64,000 nucleotides of DNA, taken from the NCBI GenBank assembly GCA_963805495.1, contig CAWDUQ010000005.1:62001-126000 (forward strand), given 5' to 3'. Position numbers and translations under genes: made by a program. The notes beneath the pieces are model-generated. The model was not told the DNA's origin. It made no database searches and saw only the letters and a program-made list of their open reading frames with translations. The stretch is from DAHUXD01 sp963805495 (lineage in GTDB: Bacteria; Acidobacteriota; Thermoanaerobaculia; UBA5066; Gp7-AA6). Positions 8,392-17,057 of this stretch are shown piece after piece. Numbering within the stretch: the stretch's first letter is position 1; each line of letters starts with the position of its first letter.

Positions 8392-10958
8392 TTCACGCCC
8401 TCGACGAGATACTGGATGGACAGGTTTCGGAAGAAGCTGTAGGCATAAGCGCCGTTCGGCGCGTTGCGGAAGCTGATCAGACTGTTGATGCCGGTGGCGT
8501 CCGCCGGAGAGAACTCACGCCAGAGCTCTTCGCGGCCGGTCTCCGGATCCAGGGCGAAAAGACGCATCGGCAACTCGGTGACGGTTCCCTTGCGTACGAG
8601 AATGCGACCGTCCGGGGTCCAGCCCGCGAGGGAAGAGTTCGTTTCCCAGCCCCGGACCGGGTTCGGCTCGCCGCCGCCGACCGAGACGACGTAGGCCGCC
8701 CCCTTGGGCCCCCGGAGGGCGAGCCGCTTACCGTCCATGGACAGCTGAATCCCCCGGTAGCCCTCCGCGGTCAGCGGCTTCGGTGCGCCGCCTTCGGCGT
8801 CGAAGACGTACGTTCGAGCCTCGTGTCCCTTCTCGACGCCCACACCGAGAAAGTGCCGCCCGTCCGGCAGCCATCGGACACTCCGGACGGCGAGGCCCCC
8901 GGCCGGCACCTTCTTCGATTCGCCGGCCCCCGTCGGATAGATGAAGATCTCGGGCGCTTCGGGCGGACCGACGAGTGCCAGCACGCGTTTCCCATCGGCC
9001 GAAATCGACTGGGCGTTCCCTTCTCCCAACCGCACCGCCGGCGAGCCGTCGAGCGCCCGCAGGTAGACGGAATAGCCCTTTCCCCCGCCCTCGCCCGCCT
9101 CGCTGAAAAGCACGAACCGCCCGTCTTCGGAGACGTCGGCCATCAGGCTCCAGTCGAGCCAGCTCAAGTCGATTTCCTTTGCCTCGGCCGGGCCGCGGGC
9201 CAGGATGCCGATCTGTCCGGTGTCGTGGGAGATCAGGACGCGTCCGTCCCGCGTGACATCCTCGAGCGTCAGCGATCCCGCGACGCGGGCAAGCGTGCGG
9301 GTCCGGCCCGAGAGCGTGGCGGAATGAAGGACGCGATTGCCGCCGACCTCCGCCCCCGTGTACCAGACCTCGGAGCCGTCGGGCGACCAGGCCAGCCCGT
9401 TCGATGTCGCGTAGACGGGCGAGATGGTCGTCTTCTTCCCCGCGCGGTCGACCACGGCGACCGATCCTCCGTCATCGTTGACCGCGGGGTGGTCCAGGAA
9501 AGCGATCCGACTGCCGTCGGGCGAAAACCTGGGGTTGCCGATCCATCCATGGGTTTCGTAGAGAACTTTTCCGGTGGGGAACTCGAGCCGGCACCTCCGG
9601 TCCTGGACTCGCACGATCGCGAGATCCTTGCCGTCGGGAGCCCAGTCGGCGTACTCGACGTTCTCGAGGAGCTCGCGGGGCGCGCCGCCGGTCGCACTGA
9701 CGCGCGCGAGCGTCCCGGAACGACTGAACGCCGTGTCGAAGTCGGCCTTGAGGATGACGGCCACTTCTCCCGACGGGGAGACCGCGGCGACGTCGGCGCC
9801 CGGAAGCCCGAAGGGCCGCGACTCCGGGCTTTCGGGCCGGCTGACCCAGATCTCGGCCGGCTTCCCGTCCCAGGCCGCCGTCGTCAGGATCGTCTTGCCG
9901 TCGGAGCCGAAGCGCGCGCCCCAGATGGCGCCCTTGCGGAAGGTGAGCTGGTGGAAGGTCGGAGGCTCGCTCGTCCCCTTCCCGTGGCCCAGGAAGTACC
10001 CGCCGGCAACGGCGGCCGCGAGGGCCGCGGCGCCGACGGCATAGGCAACGGCGCGCGCGCGGACCGGCCGATCCGGCGCCGCCGACACCAGCGCCGCCCC
10101 CGTCGCCCCGGACAGCGCCTCGAGGTCGAAGGCCAGGTCGTGCGCGGAGTGAAAGCGCTCCTCCGGGTTCTTCTCGAGACAGTGCCGCACCACGCGGTCG
10201 AGCCCGGGAGCGACGTTCCTGTTCGTCGCCGACAGGTCCGGCGGGTCCTCGCGCAGGATCGCCGACATCGTCTCCGCTGCCGAGTCGCGGTGGAAGGCCC
10301 GCGAACCCGAGATCATTTCGTAGAGGACCGCCCCGAACGAGAAAATGTCCGAGCGAGCGTCGGCCCTCTTGCCCTTGACCTGCTCGGGCGCCATGTAGCC
10401 GAGCGTACCGAGCACGACCCCGGGCTCGGTTCCGTCCGCCGTCGGCAGGTTCGTCTGCGGCCCGGCCGCGCCGTCGGCCTGGGTCAGCTTGGCGAGACCG
10501 AAGTCGAGGATCTTCACCCGGCCGTCGTTGGTGACGAACAGATTCTCCGGTTTGAGGTCCCGGTGAACGATCCCCTTCTCGTGCGCGGCCGAGAGCCCGC
10601 GCGCAACCTGGATCGCGTAGTCGGTCGCCTTGCGGACCGGAAGCGCGCCGCCCGAGAGCCGCGCCCGCAGCGTCTCGCCCTCGAGGAGCTCCGTGACGAT
10701 GTACGGCGACCCTTCGAACGCGCCGAGCTCGTAGACCGACGTGATGTTCGGGTGATTGAGCCCGCCGGCCGACTGCGCCTCCTGCTCGAAGCGCCGCAGC
10801 CGCTCGGGGTCCTGCGCGAAGGACGCCGGCAGCACCTTGACCGCGACGTCGCGCTTCAGACGCTCGTCGCGCGCCCGGTAGACCTCTCCCATTCCGCCCG
10901 CGCCCAGAAGCGCGAGGACTTCGTAGGGTCCGACCCGGGTTCCGGCATTCAGCGGCAT
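8388..10958 (-). CDS. Ser/Thr protein kinase fused to TolB/WD40-like propeller
   Basis: 856 residues, first gene of the array in the direction of transcription. Kinase motifs are intact (GAGGMG loop, VAVKVLP lysine, HRDLKPENLFVTNDG, DFGLAKL, GYMAPEQ). A membrane span lies near residue 305-330 (ending GGYFLGHGKG), followed by propeller repeats. ATG start. It is divergent from the DPP-like peptidase gene across a 62-base gap that must hold both promoters; TAGAAT lies 12 bases before this ATG. It heads a probable transcript with the collapsed gene and the 855-residue kinase, linked by 4-base overlaps. Confidence 0.9.
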   Translation of the reverse strand: MPLNAGTRVGPYEVLALLGAGGMGEVYRARDERLKRDVAVKVLPASFAQDPERLRRFEQEAQSAGGLNHPNITSVYELGAFEGSPYIVTELLEGETLRARLSGGALPVRKATDYAIQVARGLSAAHEKGIVHRDLKPENLFVTNDGRVKILDFGLAKLTQADGAAGPQTNLPTADGTEPGVVLGTLGYMAPEQVKGKRADARSDIFSFGAVLYEMISGSRAFHRDSAAETMSAILREDPPDLSATNRNVAPGLDRVVRHCLEKNPEERFHSAHDLAFDLEALSGATGAALVSAAPDRPVRARAVAYAVGAAALAAAVAGGYFLGHGKGTSEPPTFHQLTFRKGAIWGARFGSDGKTILTTAAWDGKPAEIWVSRPESPESRPFGLPGADVAAVSPSGEVAVILKADFDTAFSRSGTLARVSATGGAPRELLENVEYADWAPDGKDLAIVRVQDRRCRLEFPTGKVLYETHGWIGNPRFSPDGSRIAFLDHPAVNDDGGSVAVVDRAGKKTTISPVYATSNGLAWSPDGSEVWYTGAEVGGNRVLHSATLSGRTRTLARVAGSLTLEDVTRDGRVLISHDTGQIGILARGPAEAKEIDLSWLDWSLMADVSEDGRFVLFSEAGEGGGKGYSVYLRALDGSPAVRLGEGNAQSISADGKRVLALVGPPEAPEIFIYPTGAGESKKVPAGGLAVRSVRWLPDGRHFLGVGVEKGHEARTYVFDAEGGAPKPLTAEGYRGIQLSMDGKRLALRGPKGAAYVVSVGGGEPNPVRGWETNSSLAGWTPDGRILVRKGTVTELPMRLFALDPETGREELWREFSPADATGINSLISFRNAPNGAYAYSFFRNLSIQYLVEGVK

Positions 10959-10970
10959 GAAAACTGGCGC

Positions 10971-10976
10971 ATTCTA
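10971..10976 (-). promoter_or_regulatory. -10-like box of the first kinase transcript
   Basis: TAGAAT on the minus strand, 12 bases before the kinase ATG, inside the 62-base divergent gap. On the other strand a TATTCT (10992-10997) 23 bases before the peptidase ATG may serve that gene. Neither has a clear -35 box. Confidence 0.45.
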
Positions 10977-11020
10977 CTAGGAGTCGTGGCGTATTCTTGC
11001 CCCGCTCAAGCGAGGTGAAC

Positions 11021-13228
11021 ATGCTCCGTCGAGGAATTCCGATTCACGCCGCGATTCTCCTGCTCGCCGCCCTTCCCGCGTTCGCGCAGGCTCCGCGCGA
11101 GCTGACCGTCGACTGGATCTACGGCGACGAAGCCACCGCAGCCGCGAAGGTCCCGAAGTTTGCCTGGACGAGCCGAGGAGAGCTTCTCCTGCTCGACGAA
11201 ACCGCTCCGCCGGCGGCGCGCACGATCGAGCGCGTGAGCGCGAAATCCGGGCAGCGGACGCCGGCCGTGAACGCTTCCGCCGCCCTGGCGAGCCTCAAGG
11301 CCCTCTCAGCGAAGGGCGCGCCCGAGGCCCTCTCCTGGCCGGAGGCCCTCGATCCCGCCGGAGCGACAGCCGTCTACGTCTTCGGCGACGATCTCTATTC
11401 GCTCGATCTGGGAGCGTCGCGTTTCGAGCGCCTCACGCGCACCGACGCGGCCGAGTCGCTCCCGCGGTTCTCCCCCGACGGCCGGAAGCTCGCCTTCGTG
11501 CGCGGCAACGACCTCTGGGTCCTCGACCTCGCCACGAAGGCCGAAACCCGGTTGACCGCGGATGGGAGCGACACGATCCTCAACGGCACGCTGTCCTGGT
11601 TGTACTGGGAGGAGATCTTCGACCGCGGCGACACGGGCTACTGGTGGTCTCCGGATTCCTCCGCGATCGCATTCCTGCGGACCGACGAGTCGCCCGTCGA
11701 CGTCTCACTCTTCACCGACTTCTCGCCCGCTGTCCCCCGGGTCGTCAAGCAGCGCTATCCGAAGACGGGGGGCGCCAATCCCACCGTGCGCCTCGGCATC
11801 GTGGAGGTCTCCGGAAGGAAGACCGCGTGGATGGACGCGTCGGAAGTCCCGTACGAATACGTCGTCGGACTCGACTGGCTGCCGGACAGCGGATCGGTCG
11901 CGGTCCAGACGACCAACCGCGGCCAGACGAAGCTCGATGTCTGGCGCTTCGACCGCGCGACGGGAAAGACGGCGCTGGTGCTTTCCGAGAGCGATCCGGC
12001 CTTCGTCTACCAGAAGGACATCCAGTTCGCCGACGGCGGGAAAACCTGGATCGTGACCTTCGAAAGCGGGGGCCACACGCACCTCTTCCGTTACGGCGCC
12101 GACGGGGTTCGCCGGAACGCCGTGACGCAGGGACCCTGGTCGGTCCGCGGGCCGGGCAGTTTTTACGGCGCGCCCCAGGGCTCGGCCTTCGTCGACGAGG
12201 CCGCGGATCTCGTCTATTTCACGTCCATCGAGAAGTCGCCCCTCGAGCGCCACCTCTATCGGGTCCGTCCCGATGGGACCGGCATGGCGCGGATCACTCG
12301 CGAAGACGGGACCCACAAGGTGACCCTGTCGCCCGACCGCCGCTTCTACGTCGATGCATACTCGAACAGCAACACGCTCCCGTCGCTTTCTCTGCACGAC
12401 ATCTCCGGTAGGGACCTCGCAACCCTCTCTCCGAGCCGCATGGACGTCCTCGCGCCGTATGGTCTCGCGAAGCGCGAGCTCTTCTCGATCCCGGCGCCGG
12501 ACGGCTTCGCGATCCCCGCAAGCGTGTTGAAGCCCGCCTCCCTCGATCCCTCGAAGAAGTACCCCGTCCTCATTCACGTTTACGGCGGCCCGGGCGCGCC
12601 GATCGTGCAGAACCGCTGGGAGCGCGACGGCCTCTTCGACCAGCTCCTGGTGTCGCAGGGCTACATCGTCGCCTCGTTCGATCCGCGGAGCGCGACCGGG
12701 CAGAGCAAGGCGCTCGAGGACCTGGTCGTGCGCCGCATGATGAGCGACGTCGAGCTCGGCGACCTCCAGACGGCCGTGAAGTGGCTCAAGGCCCAGGCCT
12801 GGGCCGACCCGGCGCGGTTCGGGATCTGGGGCTGGAGCGGCGGCGGCTCCTACACGCTCCTCGCCATGACGCGCACACAGGAGTTCAAGGCCGGCATCTC
12901 CGGCGCGCCCGTCACCGACTGGCACTTCTACGATTCGAAGTTCGGCGAGGCCTACATGAAGACCGCCGAGGACAACCCCGAGGGGTACGCGCTGACTTCG
13001 TTCGTCAAGCGGGCGAAAGACCTCTCGGGGCGCCTGCTCCTCGTCTTCGGGACCTACGACGACAACGTCCACCCGCAGAACGAGTGGGCCTTCGCCGACG
13101 CCCTGATCGCTGCGGGAAAGCCGTTCGACATCATGGTCTACCCGATGCGCAAGCACGGCTTCGTCGACAAGCCGGCGATCCGCCACCGCGCGGCGAAAAT
13201 GCTGGAGTTCTGGAAGCTGTATCTCTAG
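11021..13228 (+). CDS. dipeptidyl-peptidase-IV-like secreted serine peptidase (family S9)
   Basis: 735 residues from an ATG with a GAGGTG ribosome site; an upstream in-frame TTG at 10997 would spoil the signal peptide and is not chosen. The signal peptide ends at about PAFAQA. The middle is a DPPIV-type propeller and contains the LYWEEIF double-glutamate motif that in this family binds the substrate N-terminus. The C-terminal alpha/beta hydrolase has the nucleophile in GWSGGG (Ser606), Asp680 in YDDNVHP and His712 in RKHGF. Expected role: periplasmic or extracellular removal of N-terminal dipeptides, usually Xaa-Pro. It is followed 8 bases later by a shortened paralogue, so the two are likely co-expressed. 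Confidence 0.9.
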   Translation: MLRRGIPIHAAILLLAALPAFAQAPRELTVDWIYGDEATAAAKVPKFAWTSRGELLLLDETAPPAARTIERVSAKSGQRTPAVNASAALASLKALSAKGAPEALSWPEALDPAGATAVYVFGDDLYSLDLGASRFERLTRTDAAESLPRFSPDGRKLAFVRGNDLWVLDLATKAETRLTADGSDTILNGTLSWLYWEEIFDRGDTGYWWSPDSSAIAFLRTDESPVDVSLFTDFSPAVPRVVKQRYPKTGGANPTVRLGIVEVSGRKTAWMDASEVPYEYVVGLDWLPDSGSVAVQTTNRGQTKLDVWRFDRATGKTALVLSESDPAFVYQKDIQFADGGKTWIVTFESGGHTHLFRYGADGVRRNAVTQGPWSVRGPGSFYGAPQGSAFVDEAADLVYFTSIEKSPLERHLYRVRPDGTGMARITREDGTHKVTLSPDRRFYVDAYSNSNTLPSLSLHDISGRDLATLSPSRMDVLAPYGLAKRELFSIPAPDGFAIPASVLKPASLDPSKKYPVLIHVYGGPGAPIVQNRWERDGLFDQLLVSQGYIVASFDPRSATGQSKALEDLVVRRMMSDVELGDLQTAVKWLKAQAWADPARFGIWGWSGGGSYTLLAMTRTQEFKAGISGAPVTDWHFYDSKFGEAYMKTAEDNPEGYALTSFVKRAKDLSGRLLLVFGTYDDNVHPQNEWAFADALIAAGKPFDIMVYPMRKHGFVDKPAIRHRAAKMLEFWKLYL

Positions 13229-13236
13229 AGCGCTCG

Positions 13237-14115
13237 ATGAAGTTCAGGACCGGGCTCGCGCTGGGATTCGCCCTCTTCGGGGCGGTCGCCCTGCGCGGGG
13301 GCGAGCCACGGCCCCTGACCGTCGAATGGATCACGGGCCCGGAGGCCGAAGGGGTTACGCGTCTGCCCCGCTACGCCTGGACCTCGGACGGCCATCCCCT
13401 CCAGGCGCGGATCCTCAAGCCTCGGGGCTTCGATCCCTCGACCCGTCACCCCGTGATCCTCCGGGTCTACGGGGGCACCGGTGTGCCGACGGTGCGCGAC
13501 GACTGGGACCGCGCCGTCCTCTTCGACCAGCTCCTCGCGGAGCGCGGCTACGTCGTCGCCTCGATCGACAACCGCACGGCCACGGCGGCGTCGAAGACGC
13601 TCGAGAACGCCTCCCTCAAGGATCTCTGGGGAGAAAGCGCCCTGAACGACCTTCTCGACGGCGTGCGCTGGCTGAAGGCCCGTGCGTGGGTCGACCCGGA
13701 GCGCGTCGGCATCTGGGGCCGGAGCGGCGGCGGCTACTTCACGCTCGCCGCCATGACGCGCTCGAAGGAATTCAAGGCCGGGATCTCCGTCGCGCCGGTC
13801 ACCGACTGGCGCTTCTACGACAGCAAGGCGACCGAGGCATACATGAAGACGCCCGACGCAAACCCGGAGGGATACGCGGACACGGACCTCGTCGCACGCG
13901 CGAAGGACCTTCATGGCCGGCTGCTCGTCGCCTTCGGCACCTTCGACGACAACGTCCACCCGCAGAACAGCCTCGCGTTCATCGACGCGCTCGTCGCGGC
14001 CGGCACGCCCTTCGACATGATGGCCTACCCGATGCGCAAGCACGGGATCAGCGACCGGCCGGCGCAGGCACACCTCGACCAAAAGATGCTGGAGTTCTGG
14101 AAGCGCTGGCTCTAG
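13237..14115 (+). CDS. propeller-less DPPIV-like serine peptidase
   Basis: 292 residues with a signal sequence. It keeps the first about 50 residues of the upstream peptidase (LTVEW...YAWTSDG) and then jumps straight to the hydrolase domain (LQARILKPRGFDP), skipping about 440 residues that hold the whole propeller and its Glu-Glu motif. The triad is intact: Ser163 in GRSGGG, Asp237 in FDDNVHP and His269 in RKHGI. The frame is clean, so this is a stable domain-loss paralogue and not an obvious wreck. Without the propeller the active site would be open, so substrate choice should differ (esterase or broad peptidase activity is possible). Start ATG, 8 bases after the preceding stop. Confidence 0.75.
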   Translation: MKFRTGLALGFALFGAVALRGGEPRPLTVEWITGPEAEGVTRLPRYAWTSDGHPLQARILKPRGFDPSTRHPVILRVYGGTGVPTVRDDWDRAVLFDQLLAERGYVVASIDNRTATAASKTLENASLKDLWGESALNDLLDGVRWLKARAWVDPERVGIWGRSGGGYFTLAAMTRSKEFKAGISVAPVTDWRFYDSKATEAYMKTPDANPEGYADTDLVARAKDLHGRLLVAFGTFDDNVHPQNSLAFIDALVAAGTPFDMMAYPMRKHGISDRPAQAHLDQKMLEFWKRWL

Positions 14116-14139
14116 CGCCGACTTGATCGGCGCTCCCGG

Positions 14140-14613
14140 ATGGGACGGATGACGGACATTCGAGCGGCCGAACTGCCGCGAGACCTCGAAGTCGTGCGTG
14201 CACTCTTCGGCGAGTACGTCGACAGCCTGGGTATCGACCTGGCGTTCCAGGGGTTCGAAGGCGAGCTGGCCGAGCTGCCGGGAAAATACCAGCCGCCGGC
14301 CGGTCGACTTCTCCTCGCGTGGAACGGGGCCCGGGCGGTTGGCTGCATCGCCTTGCGCCCTCTCGACGCCGAAAGGTGCGAGATGAAACGCCTCTACGTT
14401 CGGCCCGAGGCGCGCGGCCAGCGGCTCGGACGCCGGCTCGTCGAACGGATCTGCGCGGAGGCCCGGAAGGCCGGCTACGAGCGAATCTGCCTCGATACGC
14501 TCCCCATGATGGTCTCGGCGCAGTCGCTGTACGAGTCCCTCGGGTTCGTTTCCATCGAGCCGTACGTCTTCAATCCCATCCCGGGCACGAAGTTTCTCGC
14601 CCTCGACCTCTGA
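14140..14613 (+). CDS. GNAT-family N-acetyltransferase
   Basis: 157 residues (154 if the internal ATG at 14149 is used). The acetyl-CoA site is visible as EMKRLYVRPEARGQRLGRRLV, the Q/RxxGxG/A-type loop of motif A, followed by an ICLDTLPMM strand and an LYESLGF motif near the C-terminus. This arrangement is typical of small-molecule GNATs acting on amino-acid-like acceptors; the acceptor cannot be told from sequence. It stands alone 24 bases after the peptidase pair and is convergent with htpX. Confidence 0.85.
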   Translation: MGRMTDIRAAELPRDLEVVRALFGEYVDSLGIDLAFQGFEGELAELPGKYQPPAGRLLLAWNGARAVGCIALRPLDAERCEMKRLYVRPEARGQRLGRRLVERICAEARKAGYERICLDTLPMMVSAQSLYESLGFVSIEPYVFNPIPGTKFLALDL

Positions 14614-14664
14614 AAGTCGGGCGGAGGTAGCCCGCTCCGACCGAGGGTCAGGACCCGGCCGAAA

Positions 14665-15507
14665 TCAAGCCCGCGATCCTTGCATCGACAGGAGCCGGCG
14701 GATCCGCTCTTCGAGGGGCGGGTGCGTCGAAAAGAGCGCCATCAGCCATCCGCCCGCCAGGGGATTGACGATGCAGAGGTGCGCGTTCGCCGGCGTCGCC
14801 CCCTCGAGCGGAATGCGACCCGAAGCCGACCCGAGCTTCTGGAGGGCGCTCGCGAGCGGGCGCGGGTCTCCCATGAGCGCCGCACCGGAGGCGTCGGCCC
14901 CGTACTCCCGACTCCGGCTCACCGCGAACTGGATGAGCATCGCGGCGATCGGCGCGACGATCACGAAGAGCAGGGCCAGCGGGTTCCCGCCGCCGCGACG
15001 TTCGTTGCCGCTTCGCGGCGTCATGTAGGCGAAGCGCGTCAGAAACGTCAGCGCGCCGGCGAGGGTCGCGGCGATCGACGAGGTCAGGATGTCCCGGTTC
15101 AGGACGTGCGAGATCTCGTGGGCGAGGACACCCTCGAGCTCGGACTCGTTCATCGCCTGGAGGATGCCCTCGGTCGCGGCCACCGCGGCGTGCTGCGGGT
15201 TGCGCCCGGTCGCGAAGGCGTTCAAGGCCGGGCTCGGCACGACGTAGAGTCGCGGCATCGGGATGCCGGCCTTGCTGGCGAGGCGCTCGACGATCCCATG
15301 GAGCTTGGGAGCCTCGGCCTCGGTCACCGGCTGCGCCCGATACGCGGCGAGCGCCAGCTTGTCGCTGAAGAAATAGGAGACGAAGTTCATCACCGCCGAG
15401 AACGCCAGGGCGAGGAGCATTCCCTGCTCGCCGCCGAGCCCGTAACCCACGAGCAGGAAGAGTCCCGTCAGAATCCCCAGCAGGAGGGTCGTTTTCATCA
15501 TGTTCAT
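14665..15507 (-). CDS. htpX: HtpX-like membrane zinc metalloprotease (M48)
   Basis: 280 residues. Two hydrophobic segments at the N-terminus (about 7-22 and 29-46), the zinc site HEISH at 130-134 with the third ligand Glu201 in REYGADASGA, and two further hydrophobic stretches between them (about 143-160 and 178-195). HtpX proteins degrade damaged membrane proteins, with the active site on the cytoplasmic side. Start chosen at MNMMK behind a GGAGGT-type ribosome site. It lies 51 bases downstream of the permease cluster on the same strand and could be the last gene of that transcript. Confidence 0.9.
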   Translation of the reverse strand: MNMMKTTLLLGILTGLFLLVGYGLGGEQGMLLALAFSAVMNFVSYFFSDKLALAAYRAQPVTEAEAPKLHGIVERLASKAGIPMPRLYVVPSPALNAFATGRNPQHAAVAATEGILQAMNESELEGVLAHEISHVLNRDILTSSIAATLAGALTFLTRFAYMTPRSGNERRGGGNPLALLFVIVAPIAAMLIQFAVSRSREYGADASGAALMGDPRPLASALQKLGSASGRIPLEGATPANAHLCIVNPLAGGWLMALFSTHPPLEERIRRLLSMQGSRA

Positions 15508-15558
15508 CGCCGCACCTCCGCCGTGGTGCCGACGATACCGCTCAATCCGCGGGCCGGG

Positions 15559-16845
15559 CTACTCGTACCGGAGGGCCTCGATCGGATCGAGGCGCGAGGC
15601 CTTTACCGCCGGGTAGAGGCCGAAGAAGATGCCGACCGAGATCGACACGACCAGGCCGACGACGATCGACCACAGGGGCGTCTCGGCCGGCAGGGCGTCG
15701 AAGGCCTTCTTGATGGCCGCCGGGACGGCGACGCCGATGATGACGCCGATGACGCCGCCGATCAGCGAAAGCGTCGTGGCCTCGGTCAGGAACTGCAGCA
15801 CGATGTCCCGGCGGAACGCTCCGACCGCCTTGCGCACGCCGATCTCCTTCGTGCGCTCGGTGACCGACACGAGCATGATGTTCATCACGCCCACGCCCCC
15901 GATCAACAGGGACACGAAGGCGATGAAGATCATCGCGAGCGTGATGCCCTGCGTGATTCCGCGGAAGCTTTCGATCATCTTGTCCGGCGTGACGATGCCG
16001 AAGTCGTTCGGCTGGTCGAACCTCACGTGGCGGCGCGCCCGAAGGACCTGCTGCACCTTGTCGATCAGGTCCGGCACCTGGTCCGGCCGGTGCGGCACCA
16101 TCGCGATCCGCAGGGCGTCCCCGTCGGAACCGCCGACCTTGATCCAGGGGAAGCGCCGGTCGAAGGTCGTCAGGGGGATCACGACGAAGTTATCCTGCGA
16201 CTCGCCGAACATCTTTCCCTTCTTTTCGAACACCCCGATCACCGTGTACGCGTCGTGCCCGAGCGTGACCCGCTTGCGCAGCGGGCCTTCCCGGGGGAAG
16301 AGCCTCTCCGCGATGTCCGTCCCCAGCACGATGACGTCGGCCGCGTGCTCCACGTCGAGCTCGTTCAAGAATCGTCCCTGCGAAACGAAGCGGCTCAGGG
16401 CCACGGCGTAGGGCTCCATGACGCCGAAGACCCTGGGCGACTGGACCTCGTTGTCGCGATACTTCAGGTGGAAGTTCGTGTTGTCCCAGAGATAACGCTG
16501 CGGTGACACGGCCCGTGCCTCGGGCACCTGCTCCCGGATCGCCTCGGCGTCGGCGAGCGTCAGGTCCCGCCGCCGGAGCTCGCCTTCCGGCCGCGGGCCG
16601 CCCGGGCCGAAGCGCGGCTCGTACTTCTGGACCATGACGAGGCTCGCTCCGAAGCTCTGGAAGTTGCGAACCATGTTGTTGTTGAAACCGGTGACGATCG
16701 AGACCATCGCGATGACGGTCGCGACGCCGACCACGATCCCGAGCACCGTCAGCGACGCCCGCAGCTTGTGCGCGCGCACCGCGAGCAGCGCAAACCGCAC
16801 GTTCTCCCCAAACCCCCGCCTCAGGTGACTCAACACGCGCGACAA
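15559..16845 (-). CDS. MacB/FtsX-type ABC permease
   Basis: 428 residues: an N-terminal membrane span (about 30-52), a large periplasmic MacB-PCD-like domain, and three C-terminal spans of the FtsX domain (FIAFVSLLIGGVGVMNIMLVSVTERTKE region onward), ending SRLDPIEALRYE. It has no ATP-binding domain of its own, unlike classical MacB, and no ATPase gene lies nearby. It is a close paralogue of the next permease upstream. Likely part of an ABC export or lipoprotein-handling machine that borrows its ATPase from elsewhere. Confidence 0.85.
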   Translation of the reverse strand: MSRVLSHLRRGFGENVRFALLAVRAHKLRASLTVLGIVVGVATVIAMVSIVTGFNNNMVRNFQSFGASLVMVQKYEPRFGPGGPRPEGELRRRDLTLADAEAIREQVPEARAVSPQRYLWDNTNFHLKYRDNEVQSPRVFGVMEPYAVALSRFVSQGRFLNELDVEHAADVIVLGTDIAERLFPREGPLRKRVTLGHDAYTVIGVFEKKGKMFGESQDNFVVIPLTTFDRRFPWIKVGGSDGDALRIAMVPHRPDQVPDLIDKVQQVLRARRHVRFDQPNDFGIVTPDKMIESFRGITQGITLAMIFIAFVSLLIGGVGVMNIMLVSVTERTKEIGVRKAVGAFRRDIVLQFLTEATTLSLIGGVIGVIIGVAVPAAIKKAFDALPAETPLWSIVVGLVVSISVGIFFGLYPAVKASRLDPIEALRYE

Positions 16846-16960
16846 CCTATCAGCCGGCCGCGCACCACAACTTCCTTCGCGGCAGAGCCCCCCTCACTCC
16901 AACCCTCTCGCCCCCTCACGGGTGGAGAGGCAGTTGCTGTTCCGCCTCACTCCCTCATCC

Positions 16961-17056
16961 GCTCGCGGCGCAAATAGTCTCCCGACCGAAGGGAGGGAGG
17001 AGGTTTGCGCCGCGGGGAGCGAGCGCGAGCGAGGAACGAGCGAGCGGTAGCGACGG
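16961..17056 (-). repeat. hairpin repeat family 1, copy B (short form)
   Basis: Ends one base before the stop codon of the next permease, in the 212-base gap between two permease genes. The arms are GCGGCGCAAA and TTTGCGCCGC: both differ from copy A at the matching position, so pairing is kept. The second hairpin of copies A and C is missing. The remaining part of the gap, 16846-16960, is pyrimidine-rich and holds nothing recognised. Confidence 0.75.
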
Positions 17057-17057
17057 C

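Noticed and set aside
10997..11020. TTG start for the DPPIV-like gene eight codons upstream
   Set aside because: It would put polar residues before the signal peptide and ignore the ribosome site placed for the ATG at 11021.
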